Assembly (NCBI GenBank): GCA_031277475.1
Contig: JAITMJ010000141.1
Span: 1-41,724, forward strand
Reading direction: 5' to 3'
From: Flavobacteriaceae bacterium
GTDB lineage: Bacteria; Bacteroidota; Bacteroidia; Flavobacteriales; Weeksellaceae
DNA: 41,724 bases
Within the stretch, counting starts at the first letter, position 1, and every line of letters starts with the position of its first letter. The notes under the pieces are model-generated. The model saw nothing but the letters and a program-made list of their open reading frames with translations. It ran no database searches and was not told the DNA's origin. Of this stretch, positions 8,261 to 15,707 are shown in pieces. The position numbers and the translations under genes are program-made.

Positions 8261-9121
8261 TCACATTAATTTCTTCCACATATCTTTCCATCGCAATTTA
8301 CGGATAAATTTGATTTCATCGACGGTTAAAATTCGCGGGTGTTTTTGTTTTAAAAAAGATTTCATCGTGATGAAAAACTCCGAAACCGATTTATTTTTAA
8401 ATGCGGATTTTGCAGAAGAAATCAATGTTAATGGGAAATTCAGACCGATGTTGTAAAAATATTCTCCTAATTTTTCAGCTTTTTGATTTTTGTATTTGTA
8501 GGCGGTCGGGCGAAGATGTTTTACCCAAAGATTTTTCAAAGTGATGATTTCGTAGCCGTGCATTTTTGCGAGAAATTCATCAATATTGTCCCAACCGAGA
8601 ACCGCACGAAGTCCGTTCATGGCGAGAAAACATTCTTTTCTGTAAGATTTCACGGGACCCCGAACATGATTTTTTGAAGACAGATTTTCATAAATCCAAC
8701 CGCCGTTTTTTTCGATGTAAACCAATCCGGAAACCATTCCTGCTTTCGGGTTTTGCTGATAAATTTTATGGATTTCTTCCAAATAATTTTCCGGAAAAAT
8801 GATATCTGCATCGAATTTACAAATCACGTCAAACGTTTCCAAATTTTCAGATTCCAAACCTTTACCAAAAGTTCTCACCACTTTTGCACCCGGCTCGTGT
8901 TCGGATTTTTCCAAACTTTGAACTTTGAACCTTTTGTTACACTGAGCGAAGTCGAAGTGTTGAACATTGAATTGTTCCGCAATTTGCAGTGTTTTGTCGG
9001 TAGAGCCATCGTTCACGACTACGGTTTTAAAATCTTTAAACGTTTGATTTTCCAAAGATTGCAAACAGGACAAAATATTTTGTTCTTCGTTGTGAGCGGG
9101 AATGACGATGAGAAACTTCAT
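8261..9121 (-). CDS. Family 2 glycosyltransferase with an in-frame dispersed-repeat insertion
   Basis: This 286-residue GT2 has an N-terminal FLIVIPAHNEEQNI segment, VVVNDGS at 34-40 and the catalytic D104-A-D106 (KFDADIIFP). The C-terminal half carries the family's GWDNIDEFLAKMHGYE segment and a basic tail. Residues about 55-69, encoded by 8915-8959, do not look like GT2 sequence: the DNA reads as the composite repeat AAACTTTGAACTTT... followed by a ...ACACTGAGC end and continuing to GAAGTGTTG, also present non-coding at 3996-4070. The insertion keeps frame and lies in the loop after the first Rossmann helix, where relatives would run straight into the LEKSEH...PGAKVVRT segment. The enzyme may therefore remain functional. 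Donor and acceptor sugars are unknown. Confidence 0.85.
   Translation of the reverse strand: MKFLIVIPAHNEEQNILSCLQSLENQTFKDFKTVVVNDGSTDKTLQIAEQFNVQHFDFAQCNKRFKVQSLEKSEHEPGAKVVRTFGKGLESENLETFDVICKFDADIIFPENYLEEIHKIYQQNPKAGMVSGLVYIEKNGGWIYENLSSKNHVRGPVKSYRKECFLAMNGLRAVLGWDNIDEFLAKMHGYEIITLKNLWVKHLRPTAYKYKNQKAEKLGEYFYNIGLNFPLTLISSAKSAFKNKSVSEFFITMKSFLKQKHPRILTVDEIKFIRKLRWKDMWKKLM
8913..8961. repeat. Composite dispersed repeat inside the glycosyltransferase gene
   Basis: AAACTTTGAACTTTGAAC is followed by CTTTTGTTACACTGAGC and then GAAGTCGAAGTGTTG. The first 35 bases match the intergenic element at 3996-4029 with a few changes. The ACACTGAGC...GAAGTGTT part is a widespread Bacteroidetes intergenic repeat. 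Confidence 0.8.
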
Positions 9122-9444
9122 TGGATTTTTGCTGTTGGCTTTTTTGTAAAATTAAGAAATTCTGCATTTCCATATTTTCAAAACTCTTTTCTTTCCAAAA
9201 CGAAATTATCCGGTTCTTTTTAAAACTGTGGAGTCTAAAAAAAAGAGGCTATCTCAAAAGCACGCAGATCACACAGATTTTGCAGATTTACGCGAATAAA
9301 AGAAAATGCCATTTTTATAATATACTGATATTCATATATATAGAATCGGTTTTATCTGCGTGCCAAATTACTTTTAAGACAATCATCCACAAACCGGTTC
9401 ACATTTCTTGAGCGTTGTTTTTCACTCCTTTCAGAATTTTCAAA
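9122..9444. repeat. Intergenic region with inverted CACGCAGAT / ATCTGCGTG repeat
   Basis: GCACGCAGAT at 9259-9268 is mirrored by ATCTGCGTGC at 9353-9362, and the left half continues with further words (CACACAGATTTTGCAGATTTACGC). These words belong to a dispersed repeat type frequent in Bacteroidetes. Near 9388-9403 ACCGGTTCACA resembles one half of the palindromes near the Crp/Fnr gene, but its left arm is degenerate. Nothing else that is coding is seen. Confidence 0.6.
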
Positions 9445-10821
9445 TTATTTCAGCACATTTAAAACTTTAAAAAGTGCGTCACTAATATCGTTTCCTTGAT
9501 AATTATTAATGATAATGGAAAAGGCAAAACCTTTGTAATATCCGGCGAAAGATTTGGTGTTTTTCATGGTTCCGCTTTTCATTTTCATGCCGTTTTCGTG
9601 GGTGGGGAATCCTTCGTAAAATTCGGCGAACCACGTTTGTTTTTTGGCGTAAATCAATGCTTGAACTTCGGCTCGTGCGGAAACGTAGTTTTGTGGTGAA
9701 AGTCCGCTTCCGTCGGCAAAATTTATCATCGCCGACTGTATTCCTTTGGATTTCCAAAATTCTTTCAAATACGAAACTCCCGCATCGAAACTGCCCGTTT
9801 TTTTCTTTTCTTTTCCGATGGTTTTAATTAAAGTTTCGCCATAAAAATTCACGCTTTTTCGCATAAACCAATAAATTATTTTATCCAATGTCGGCGATTG
9901 ATATTCCAAAAAAACGTTTTCCTTAGGAAAAACCGAAATTTTTTCGCCGTTGATTTTTTGCTCGGAAACCGAAACTATTTTTCCGCTAAATTGAATATTA
10001 TTTTCTTTGAGCCAATTTTTAATTTCGTATCCGAAAGCGAGTGGCGGATTTGGCGTGGCTCCCGAAACGGTCGTGGTTTTTCCTGCCGGAAGCATTCCGT
10101 TGATGAAAGCCACGTTGGAAAACGGCGCGGTGAAAATCAAACTTTGGTCGGAATTTCCGCCTGCCGAAAGTTCCGAAACCCATTTTACATTGGGAAGTTC
10201 TATGTTGGAATTTTGAATTTTGCTGCCGTTTACATTCAAATCAAACTGATTTTCACGCCAATTAATTCCCCAAACTCCGGCACCGTAATAATTTCCCATA
10301 TCGTTCCAGGGCCAGCCTCCGGGCGTGGTTTGAAAATCGAAATAGGAATCGTCTAAAATCAAATCTCCGGAAATTTCCGAAATGCCTTTTTTTTGAAGGG
10401 CTTCCAAGAATTTTTGCTTAAAATTTTCGGGTTTAAAATTTTCGTAGCGCCAACTTCCCAAAGTGGGATCTCCGTTGGAAAAAATGTAGAGATTTCCGTC
10501 TAATTTTCCGCCGTTCAGATTTCCCGAAAAGGAAACCGAAGTAGAGTAGCGGTAGTTTTTTCCGAGCGTTTCCAAAGCGCAGGCAGCGGTAAAAATTTTT
10601 TGTGTGGAAGCGCTGGAAAGTCCTTTGTTTCCATTAAATTCATAAATAAATTTCCCTGTTTCATCCGAAACGTAAAACGACAAATTTGCGGAATATGCCG
10701 CTTGAGAATTCATCAAATTTTTAACGGCGGATTCTAATTTTTGAGGAATATTTCCTTGTCCCCAAAGTAGAAAAATCCGGAAAATGCTTGTGATTAATAT
10801 TGTTTTTTTTAGGTTGTTCAT
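9445..10821 (-). CDS. dacB: D-alanyl-D-alanine carboxypeptidase/endopeptidase, PBP4 family (S13)
   Basis: The 458-residue protein has an N-terminal signal sequence and the penicillin-binding motifs in order: S72-T-Q-K75 (SxxK, with the catalytic Ser), FADGSGLSPQN as the SxN-containing segment, and MKSGTM as the KTG-type motif with KSG. The order and the large inserted domain between motifs 1 and 2 are typical of class C PBP4 enzymes, which trim peptidoglycan cross-links in the periplasm. Length is normal. It is monocistronic as far as can be seen. The first ten codons closely resemble those of the GLPGLI gene at 23267, which may be chance in a signal peptide. Confidence 0.92.
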   Translation of the reverse strand: MNNLKKTILITSIFRIFLLWGQGNIPQKLESAVKNLMNSQAAYSANLSFYVSDETGKFIYEFNGNKGLSSASTQKIFTAACALETLGKNYRYSTSVSFSGNLNGGKLDGNLYIFSNGDPTLGSWRYENFKPENFKQKFLEALQKKGISEISGDLILDDSYFDFQTTPGGWPWNDMGNYYGAGVWGINWRENQFDLNVNGSKIQNSNIELPNVKWVSELSAGGNSDQSLIFTAPFSNVAFINGMLPAGKTTTVSGATPNPPLAFGYEIKNWLKENNIQFSGKIVSVSEQKINGEKISVFPKENVFLEYQSPTLDKIIYWFMRKSVNFYGETLIKTIGKEKKKTGSFDAGVSYLKEFWKSKGIQSAMINFADGSGLSPQNYVSARAEVQALIYAKKQTWFAEFYEGFPTHENGMKMKSGTMKNTKSFAGYYKGFAFSIIINNYQGNDISDALFKVLNVLK

Positions 10822-10905
10822 TATGATTATTAATGTTAAAATTTAAGTTCTGAATTGGTTAAAGGTTTAAAAATTTAATGTTCAAAGCCGACAAGCAAAA
10901 CACCA

Positions 10906-11871
10906 TCAGCCAATCGCAAGTTTCATCCGCAGATTTTTAATCATATCTTCCGTCATTTCGGAAATTCCGAAAGTGTAGTTCAGGTTCCAGTCTTTTTTCG
11001 CTACGGAATCGTCGATAGAGGCAGGCCACGAATCTGCAATCGCTTGCCGAAAATCGGGATTGTAGCGGATTTCAAAATCGGGAATGTGTTTTTTAATTTC
11101 ATCGGCGAGTTGTTTCGGCGTAAAACTCATTCCGCCCAAATTGTAGGAAGAATGTACGGAAAGATGGTTTTTCGGAGCGTTCATCAGTTGCAAAGTAGCA
11201 TCAATAGCGTCATCCATGTAAAGCATCGGCATTGCCGTATTTTCGGAAATGAAACTCGTGTATTTTTTTTCTTCGATGGCTTTGTAAAAAATTTCTACGG
11301 CATAATCCGTAGTTCCGCCGCCGGCAGGCGTTTTCCACGAAATCAGTCCCGGATAGCGAATGCTGCGAACATCTACACCGAATTTATGATGAAAATATTC
11401 GCACCATTTTTCGCCCGCCAATTTTGAAATTCCGTAAACGGTAGCGGGGTTCAGAATCACGTTTTGCCCCACATTTTCCTTTGGAATTCCCGTCCCGAAA
11501 ACCGCGATGGAACTTGGCCAAAATATTTTTTGAATCAAACCTTCTTTCGCCATTTCCAGAAAATTGATGAGCGGTTCTACGTTCAGTTTCCACGCGAAAA
11601 GCGGCTGTTGCTCGGAAGTTCCGGAAAGTAGCGAAGCCAAATGATAAACGGTGGAAATTTTGTATTCCTGAATAATTCGGCGCACCAATTCGGTGTTGGT
11701 AACGTCCATTCTTTCGTAGAAACCTGCGGAAGTTTGGGAATTATCGGCTTTGTCCAGACCGGAAACGATGATGTTTTCTTTGCCGTAAATGTTCACAAGT
11801 TTGTTGGTAAGTTCAGTCCCGATTTGCCCCAAAGCACCGGTAATCAGGATTTTTTCGGTGGAAGATTCCAT
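10906..11871 (-). CDS. L-threonine 3-dehydrogenase, SDR/epimerase type
   Basis: The 321-residue product is an extended short-chain dehydrogenase with the NAD-binding TGALGQIG (11-18), a Ser pair in WPSSIAVFG (120-121) and the catalytic Y146-GIS-K150. The sequence style (KILITGALGQIGTELT, then YHLASLLSGTSE and NPATVYGISKLAGEKW) matches the SDR-type threonine dehydrogenases described from Flavobacterium and mammals, which oxidise L-threonine to 2-amino-3-ketobutyrate with NAD+. These are unrelated to the zinc-dependent E. coli Tdh. The ketobutyrate would be cleaved to glycine and acetyl-CoA by a ligase not present in this window. Cytoplasmic, probably monocistronic. Confidence 0.88.
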   Translation of the reverse strand: MESSTEKILITGALGQIGTELTNKLVNIYGKENIIVSGLDKADNSQTSAGFYERMDVTNTELVRRIIQEYKISTVYHLASLLSGTSEQQPLFAWKLNVEPLINFLEMAKEGLIQKIFWPSSIAVFGTGIPKENVGQNVILNPATVYGISKLAGEKWCEYFHHKFGVDVRSIRYPGLISWKTPAGGGTTDYAVEIFYKAIEEKKYTSFISENTAMPMLYMDDAIDATLQLMNAPKNHLSVHSSYNLGGMSFTPKQLADEIKKHIPDFEIRYNPDFRQAIADSWPASIDDSVAKKDWNLNYTFGISEMTEDMIKNLRMKLAIG

Positions 11872-11913
11872 ATTTCTTACGTCGTATTTTGATGATTACA
11901 AATTTACTAAATA

Positions 11914-11978
11914 ATGTAAGAATGTAGCAATTTAACAATTTAACAATTTAACAATGTAATAATTTAACAATGTTAAAG
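11914..11978. repeat. Micro-repeat of AATTTAAC units
   Basis: AACAATTTAACAATTTAAC and close variants (AACAATGTAATAATTTAAC) recur between about 11925 and 11975. It directly abuts the larger hairpin element that follows. Confidence 0.7.
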
Positions 11979-12139
11979 GCATTAAAATTTTATGAAAATA
12001 ATACCTATTACAAATATTTTTAATGAAAAATAACCACATAGAAACATAGACACACATTTGTTTTTTCGCTTTGCGAAAATCTTTGTGTATAATATTTTAC
12101 AAAAACTATGTTTCTATGTGGTTGGACATAATAATAATG
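11979..12139. repeat. Long palindromic dispersed element, copy 1
   Basis: The element holds a perfect 16-bp inverted repeat, CCACATAGAAACATAG ... CTATGTTTCTATGTGG, around a core with a second small hairpin (TTTTCGCTTTGCGAAAA). A second copy with scattered changes is at 32758-32914. Both begin GCATTAAAATTTTATGAAAA and end near GACATAATAATG. The size, non-coding nature and internal symmetry resemble a MITE or REP-type element. Confidence 0.88.
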
Positions 12140-12378
12140 TTTTTCTATTATTTTTAAAGGAATCGGCGAAAATTTGTTTTGGCTTTCCGGTTTTGCCTCA
12201 TTGCTTTTTCTATTATTTTCAATGGAATCGGCGAATCCTTCGGATTTGCGTGAGGGATGGAAGTGGAAATCCTTTTTTTTGCGGTTGGGATTTTTGCGGG
12301 GGCGAAAAAAAGATTGCAACGGACAGCCCGACCCGAGCGGTTGCAATGCTTTGGCGAGGGACACGCCCAAAAAATAGA
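12140..12378. repeat. AATCGGCGAATC-type repeats followed by a GC-rich structured element
   Basis: Two units with TTTTTCTATTATTTT and AATCGGCGAA occur at about 12141-12177 and 12207-12246. They are followed by a GC-rich stretch in which ATTGCAAC (12313-12320) pairs with GTTGCAAT (12340-12347) around CAGCCCGACCCGAGC, and GGCG...CGCC pairs near 12353-12367. The first unit family recurs at 38871-39140 and, inverted, near 21280. A degenerate version of the GC-rich part may lie at 39350-39400. Open frames here look like translations of the repeat. Confidence 0.75.
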
Positions 12379-12473
12379 AATTAGCGACTAAATTAACCTG
12401 CCTTAACAAACTTTAACTTTCACAATTCAGTAATAATTAAGATATTTGCACATTGTTTTTTTAAAATTTCAGG

Positions 12474-13748
12474 ATGAAGAAAGTTTTTGTTTTGTCGTTC
12501 GCTTGTGCCGGATTCTTTTCTAATGCGCAATCTCTGGGAAATTCGCCTTACGCGGCATTCGGAATCGGCGATGTGAAATACGACAATACGGTGGACATCA
12601 CTTCGATGGGCGGCATTTCTACGGCATATATTTCGGATTTTAGCAATAGTTTTAATTTTAAAAATCCGGCGGCAAACACCAATTTGCAACTTTCTTCCTT
12701 GAAAATTGAAGCCACGAACGAAAATAATTATTACAAATCAAATTTCGGAAACGTCAATACTTCAAAACACGCCACTTATCTTTCCAATATCAGCATCGCT
12801 TTCCCGATTTCCAAAAATGTGAAATTCGGTTTGGGATATCAGCCTTACAGTTCGAAATTGTATTCCGTCATCGTAACCGACGACACCAATGGCGAAGACA
12901 CGAACTTCTACAGTTACATCGGCAAAGGAACTTTAAGTACGGTTCAAACGGCGGTTTCTTATCAAATTTCTTCCGATTTTGCTTTGGGTTTGCGAACCAA
13001 TTTTTATTTCGGAAATCTTTATGATATCAATGAAGTCATTACCACAAAATCCGAACTCATCAACGGCTACGAAACACGTTTCAGAATTAAAACGTTCAAT
13101 TTTACGCTCGGAACTACCTATCAGAAAAAACTTGAACGCGACAGAAAATTGACGCTCGGAGCCACTTACAGTTTCGGAAACACCGGTGAAATGAGGAATT
13201 TCTATACCAACAGCACTTATTTTTACACCGCAGAAGGCATAAAAGCCAACGTCAGCACCATTGATTATCAAGAATCCCGAGATAAACAACTGATTCCTAT
13301 GGAATTTTCTTTCGGAGCGGGCTATGGAAGCGATTTGAGATGGTTTGCCGGAGCGCAGATAGATTATAAAAAAGGTGAAAATATTCAAGTTTTGGGGCAA
13401 CCTTTTGAATATCAAAATTCTTATAAAATTTCGGGTGGCGGTTGGTTTATCCCGAACAGAAACAATTTCCGGAATTATTTTTCTCGCGTAACATACAGAT
13501 ACGGAGCCTATTACGAAAAAGGAAATTTGAATATTAATAATACCGATGTGAACAAATTTGCCGTAACCGCCGGAATGACGCTTCCTTTCTCCAACGTCGG
13601 TGCTTCCCGGTTGAGCAGTATGGACATTGGTTTGGAGTTCGGAAAACGCGGAACACTGAAAAACGACCTCGTCAATCAGACATTTTTTAACGTCCGAATC
13701 GGCATCAATTTCGCCGACCGATGGTTCCAAAAAGCACTTTATGATTAA
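12474..13748 (+). CDS. Outer-membrane beta-barrel protein, unnamed flavobacterial family
   Basis: The 424-residue protein has a signal peptide (MKKVFVLSFACAGFFSNAQ) and then alternating amphipathic strands typical of a beta-barrel, with the opening SPYAAFGIGDVKYDN...SMGGISTAY that recalls FadL/OMPP1-like transporters, and a final strand (NVRIGINFADRWFQ). The LptC gene follows on the same strand. Such a pairing with the LPS-export gene lptC is a familiar flavobacterial arrangement, but the barrel's own cargo is unknown. A partial -7 element (GATATTTG at 12441-12448) lies upstream of the ATG. Confidence 0.8.
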   Translation: MKKVFVLSFACAGFFSNAQSLGNSPYAAFGIGDVKYDNTVDITSMGGISTAYISDFSNSFNFKNPAANTNLQLSSLKIEATNENNYYKSNFGNVNTSKHATYLSNISIAFPISKNVKFGLGYQPYSSKLYSVIVTDDTNGEDTNFYSYIGKGTLSTVQTAVSYQISSDFALGLRTNFYFGNLYDINEVITTKSELINGYETRFRIKTFNFTLGTTYQKKLERDRKLTLGATYSFGNTGEMRNFYTNSTYFYTAEGIKANVSTIDYQESRDKQLIPMEFSFGAGYGSDLRWFAGAQIDYKKGENIQVLGQPFEYQNSYKISGGGWFIPNRNNFRNYFSRVTYRYGAYYEKGNLNINNTDVNKFAVTAGMTLPFSNVGASRLSSMDIGLEFGKRGTLKNDLVNQTFFNVRIGINFADRWFQKALYD

Positions 13749-13862
13749 AAGAAATATTTGTATTTCGTGAAAATCATTTAACTTTACCTCATGTTTTAAA
13801 ATTATCATTTAGAGGCATTATTTAGATTTTAAAAATCGAGTCTTTATTCTACAAGTCTAAAA

Positions 13863-14432
13863 ATGAAAAATCCAATCTTTTTTTTAGTATTCATCGTATT
13901 TTTTTCTTTGATTTCCTGCGAAGAAGATATTACTGAAATCAATAAAAAGAACAGCAACAAAAATTTTGCTTCGCAGATTATTCACAATGCGTACATCGTT
14001 CAGCGCGATTCGGGATTTGTAAAACTGCGTGCCACTGCTCCGTTGATAGAAAAATATGAATTAATAGACTCGCCTTACACCGTTGCCAAAAAAGGAATCG
14101 ACATCAAATTTTTCGATAAAAAAAAGCCGAAAACTCCCGGAACTCTCACCGCAAAATATGCTAAAATCAACGAAAAAAAGAAATTCTACGAAGCCAAAGG
14201 CAACGTGAGAATCGTAACCAACGAAGGACAAATGTTTGCGATGCAATCGGTTTTTTGGGATCAGCGAAAAAAAATCATCTACACGAAAGACACCGTTTTT
14301 GTAACCGATACAGACGGTTCCACGCTCGTCGGCACCAACGGAATGACCGCCAAAGACGATTTCTCGGAATACACTTTTTTCAACAATACCGGAAATATCA
14401 ACGCCAAAAGGATTCCGGAGAAAGACAAGTGA
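13863..14432 (+). CDS. lptC: LPS export protein LptC
   Basis: The 189-residue product starts with a lipoprotein-like signal (MKNPIFFLVFIVFFSLISC). It then has the LptC pattern: an ATAPLIEKYE...SPYTVAKKGIDIKFFD region, LTAKYAKINEKKKFYEAKGNVRI, and VFWDQRKKIIYTKDTVFV. LptC is the bitopic component that receives LPS from the LptBFG transporter and passes it to LptA in the periplasmic bridge; in Bacteroidetes it is often a lipoprotein, as here. Length is usual. It follows the outer-membrane barrel gene and precedes an HlyD-like lipoprotein gene, all on one strand. Confidence 0.85.
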   Translation: MKNPIFFLVFIVFFSLISCEEDITEINKKNSNKNFASQIIHNAYIVQRDSGFVKLRATAPLIEKYELIDSPYTVAKKGIDIKFFDKKKPKTPGTLTAKYAKINEKKKFYEAKGNVRIVTNEGQMFAMQSVFWDQRKKIIYTKDTVFVTDTDGSTLVGTNGMTAKDDFSEYTFFNNTGNINAKRIPEKDK

Positions 14433-14518
14433 ATTTGAAAAATTTACTAATTTTGAATTTCAATCTCGTCTTTATAAACAAGACCTCGAAAATCCGAACT
14501 TCGTAACGAAATAAAAAA

Positions 14519-15418
14519 ATGAAAAACACAAAAATTATCGCAATCTTCGCGCTTTTTGCAATCGTATTTTCTGCTTGCACCGGCGATAAAATTTCTTTCG
14601 ATGCATCGGGAAGTTTTGAGGCAGAAGAAACCATTATTTCTTCAGAATCGGCGGGCGTTATCAAAGAATTTAAAATCGAGGAAGGACAAACTTTGAAAGC
14701 CGGACAAAACATCGGCTATATTGACAGCGTTCAACTTTATTTAAGAAAACAGCAACTGCTCGCACAAATCAATGCAGTGGTGAGTAAAAAACCCGATGTT
14801 TCCGTGCAAATCGCCGCTTTGCAATCTGAATTGAAAACGGCGGAAAGAGAAAAAATCCGAATTTCAAATTTGGTAAAAACCAATTCCGTACCCACGAAAC
14901 AATTGGACGATGTGGAAGCACAAATCGAAGTTTTGAACAGACAAATTGCGGCACAAAAATCTGCGTTAAATATTTCTACGGAAGGCATCAGCAAAGACGC
15001 GATTTCTCTGCAAGTGCAAATCGAACAACTGAATGATCAACTCTCGAAATGCAAATTAATCAATCCGACTGCCGGAACCGTTTTAGCGAAGTATGCCGAA
15101 ACAAATGAAATGTCGACTGTCGGGAAACCGCTTTACAAAATCGCCGATTTGTCGAACATTATTTTGCGGGTTTACATCACCGGAGATCAACTGCCAAAAG
15201 TTAAATTAAATCAAAATGTAAAAGTGCTGACGGACGATGGAAACGGCGGTTTCAAAGAAACTTCCGGCACGATTTCGTGGATAAACGATAAAGCGGAATT
15301 TACGCCGAAAACCATTCAAACCAAAAATGAAAGAGCGAATATGGTTTATGCCATAAAAGTGAACGTGAAAAACGACGGCTCCTACAAAATCGGGATGTAC
15401 GGGGAAATCAGGTTTTGA
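14519..15418 (+). CDS. HlyD/membrane-fusion-type lipoprotein adaptor
   Basis: The 299-residue protein has a lipoprotein signal (MKNTKIIAIFALFAIVFSAC), a first half lipoyl segment (SSESAGVIKEFKIEEGQTLKAGQNIGYIDS), a long coiled-coil hairpin (about residues 65-165, from LRKQQLLAQINAV to QIEQLNDQLSKC) and the second half of the lipoyl and barrel domains (TAGTVLAKYAETNEMSTVGKPLYKIADL). This is the architecture of periplasmic adaptors of ABC exporters (YhiI/YbhG type), which link an inner-membrane pump to a TolC-like channel. The usual ATPase and permease genes do not follow: the next genes are convergent. It is therefore an orphan or partner to a pump elsewhere. Confidence 0.88.
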   Translation: MKNTKIIAIFALFAIVFSACTGDKISFDASGSFEAEETIISSESAGVIKEFKIEEGQTLKAGQNIGYIDSVQLYLRKQQLLAQINAVVSKKPDVSVQIAALQSELKTAEREKIRISNLVKTNSVPTKQLDDVEAQIEVLNRQIAAQKSALNISTEGISKDAISLQVQIEQLNDQLSKCKLINPTAGTVLAKYAETNEMSTVGKPLYKIADLSNIILRVYITGDQLPKVKLNQNVKVLTDDGNGGFKETSGTISWINDKAEFTPKTIQTKNERANMVYAIKVNVKNDGSYKIGMYGEIRF

Positions 15419-15427
15419 GGGAAAATT

Positions 15428-15670
15428 TTAATAATCTTCGTCTTCATCATCGTATTTTGCGAGTTCTTCATCGCACCAATTGAAGGCGGCTTCTATGATT
15501 TTTGTGGCTTCATCGGCGATGCTTTCTTCGTCGTCGCCTTCCAAATCGTCCATCCATTCCACTTCTTCCTCCTCAACATTTAAAATAAATCGCGGATATT
15601 CCGTATGAACCACAAACAAATCTTCAGGAAAATCCGAATTATCGGCTATTAAAAACTTTGGTAATTTCAT
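15428..15670 (-). CDS. Small highly acidic hypothetical protein
   Basis: I do not recognise this 80-residue protein. It begins with a hydrophobic-polar MKLPKFLIADNSDFPEDLFVVHTEYPRFILNV segment that looks like two beta strands, then becomes strongly acidic (EEEEVEWMDDLEGDDEES and a YDDEDEDY tail) around a helical EATKIIEAAFNWCDEELAKY. It has no signal peptide. Acidic small proteins can be protein-binding adaptors or inhibitors, but nothing here shows which. It ends 9 bases from the convergent HlyD-like gene and lies just after the GT39-like gene on its own strand, so it may share that transcript. Confidence 0.65.
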   Translation of the reverse strand: MKLPKFLIADNSDFPEDLFVVHTEYPRFILNVEEEEVEWMDDLEGDDEESIADEATKIIEAAFNWCDEELAKYDDEDEDY

Positions 15671-15707
15671 TTTTTTTGTATTTAAATCTTTCCCAAAGAT
15701 AGTGATT

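Noticed and set aside
9388-9403. Possible fourth CRP-type site, ACCGGTTCACA
   Set aside because: Only the right half fits; the left arm reads CACAAA instead of TGTGAA.
12174-12384. Open frames over the GC-rich repeat after threonine dehydrogenase
   Set aside because: Similar translations occur wherever this repeat type occurs; the DNA is repetitive and non-coding.
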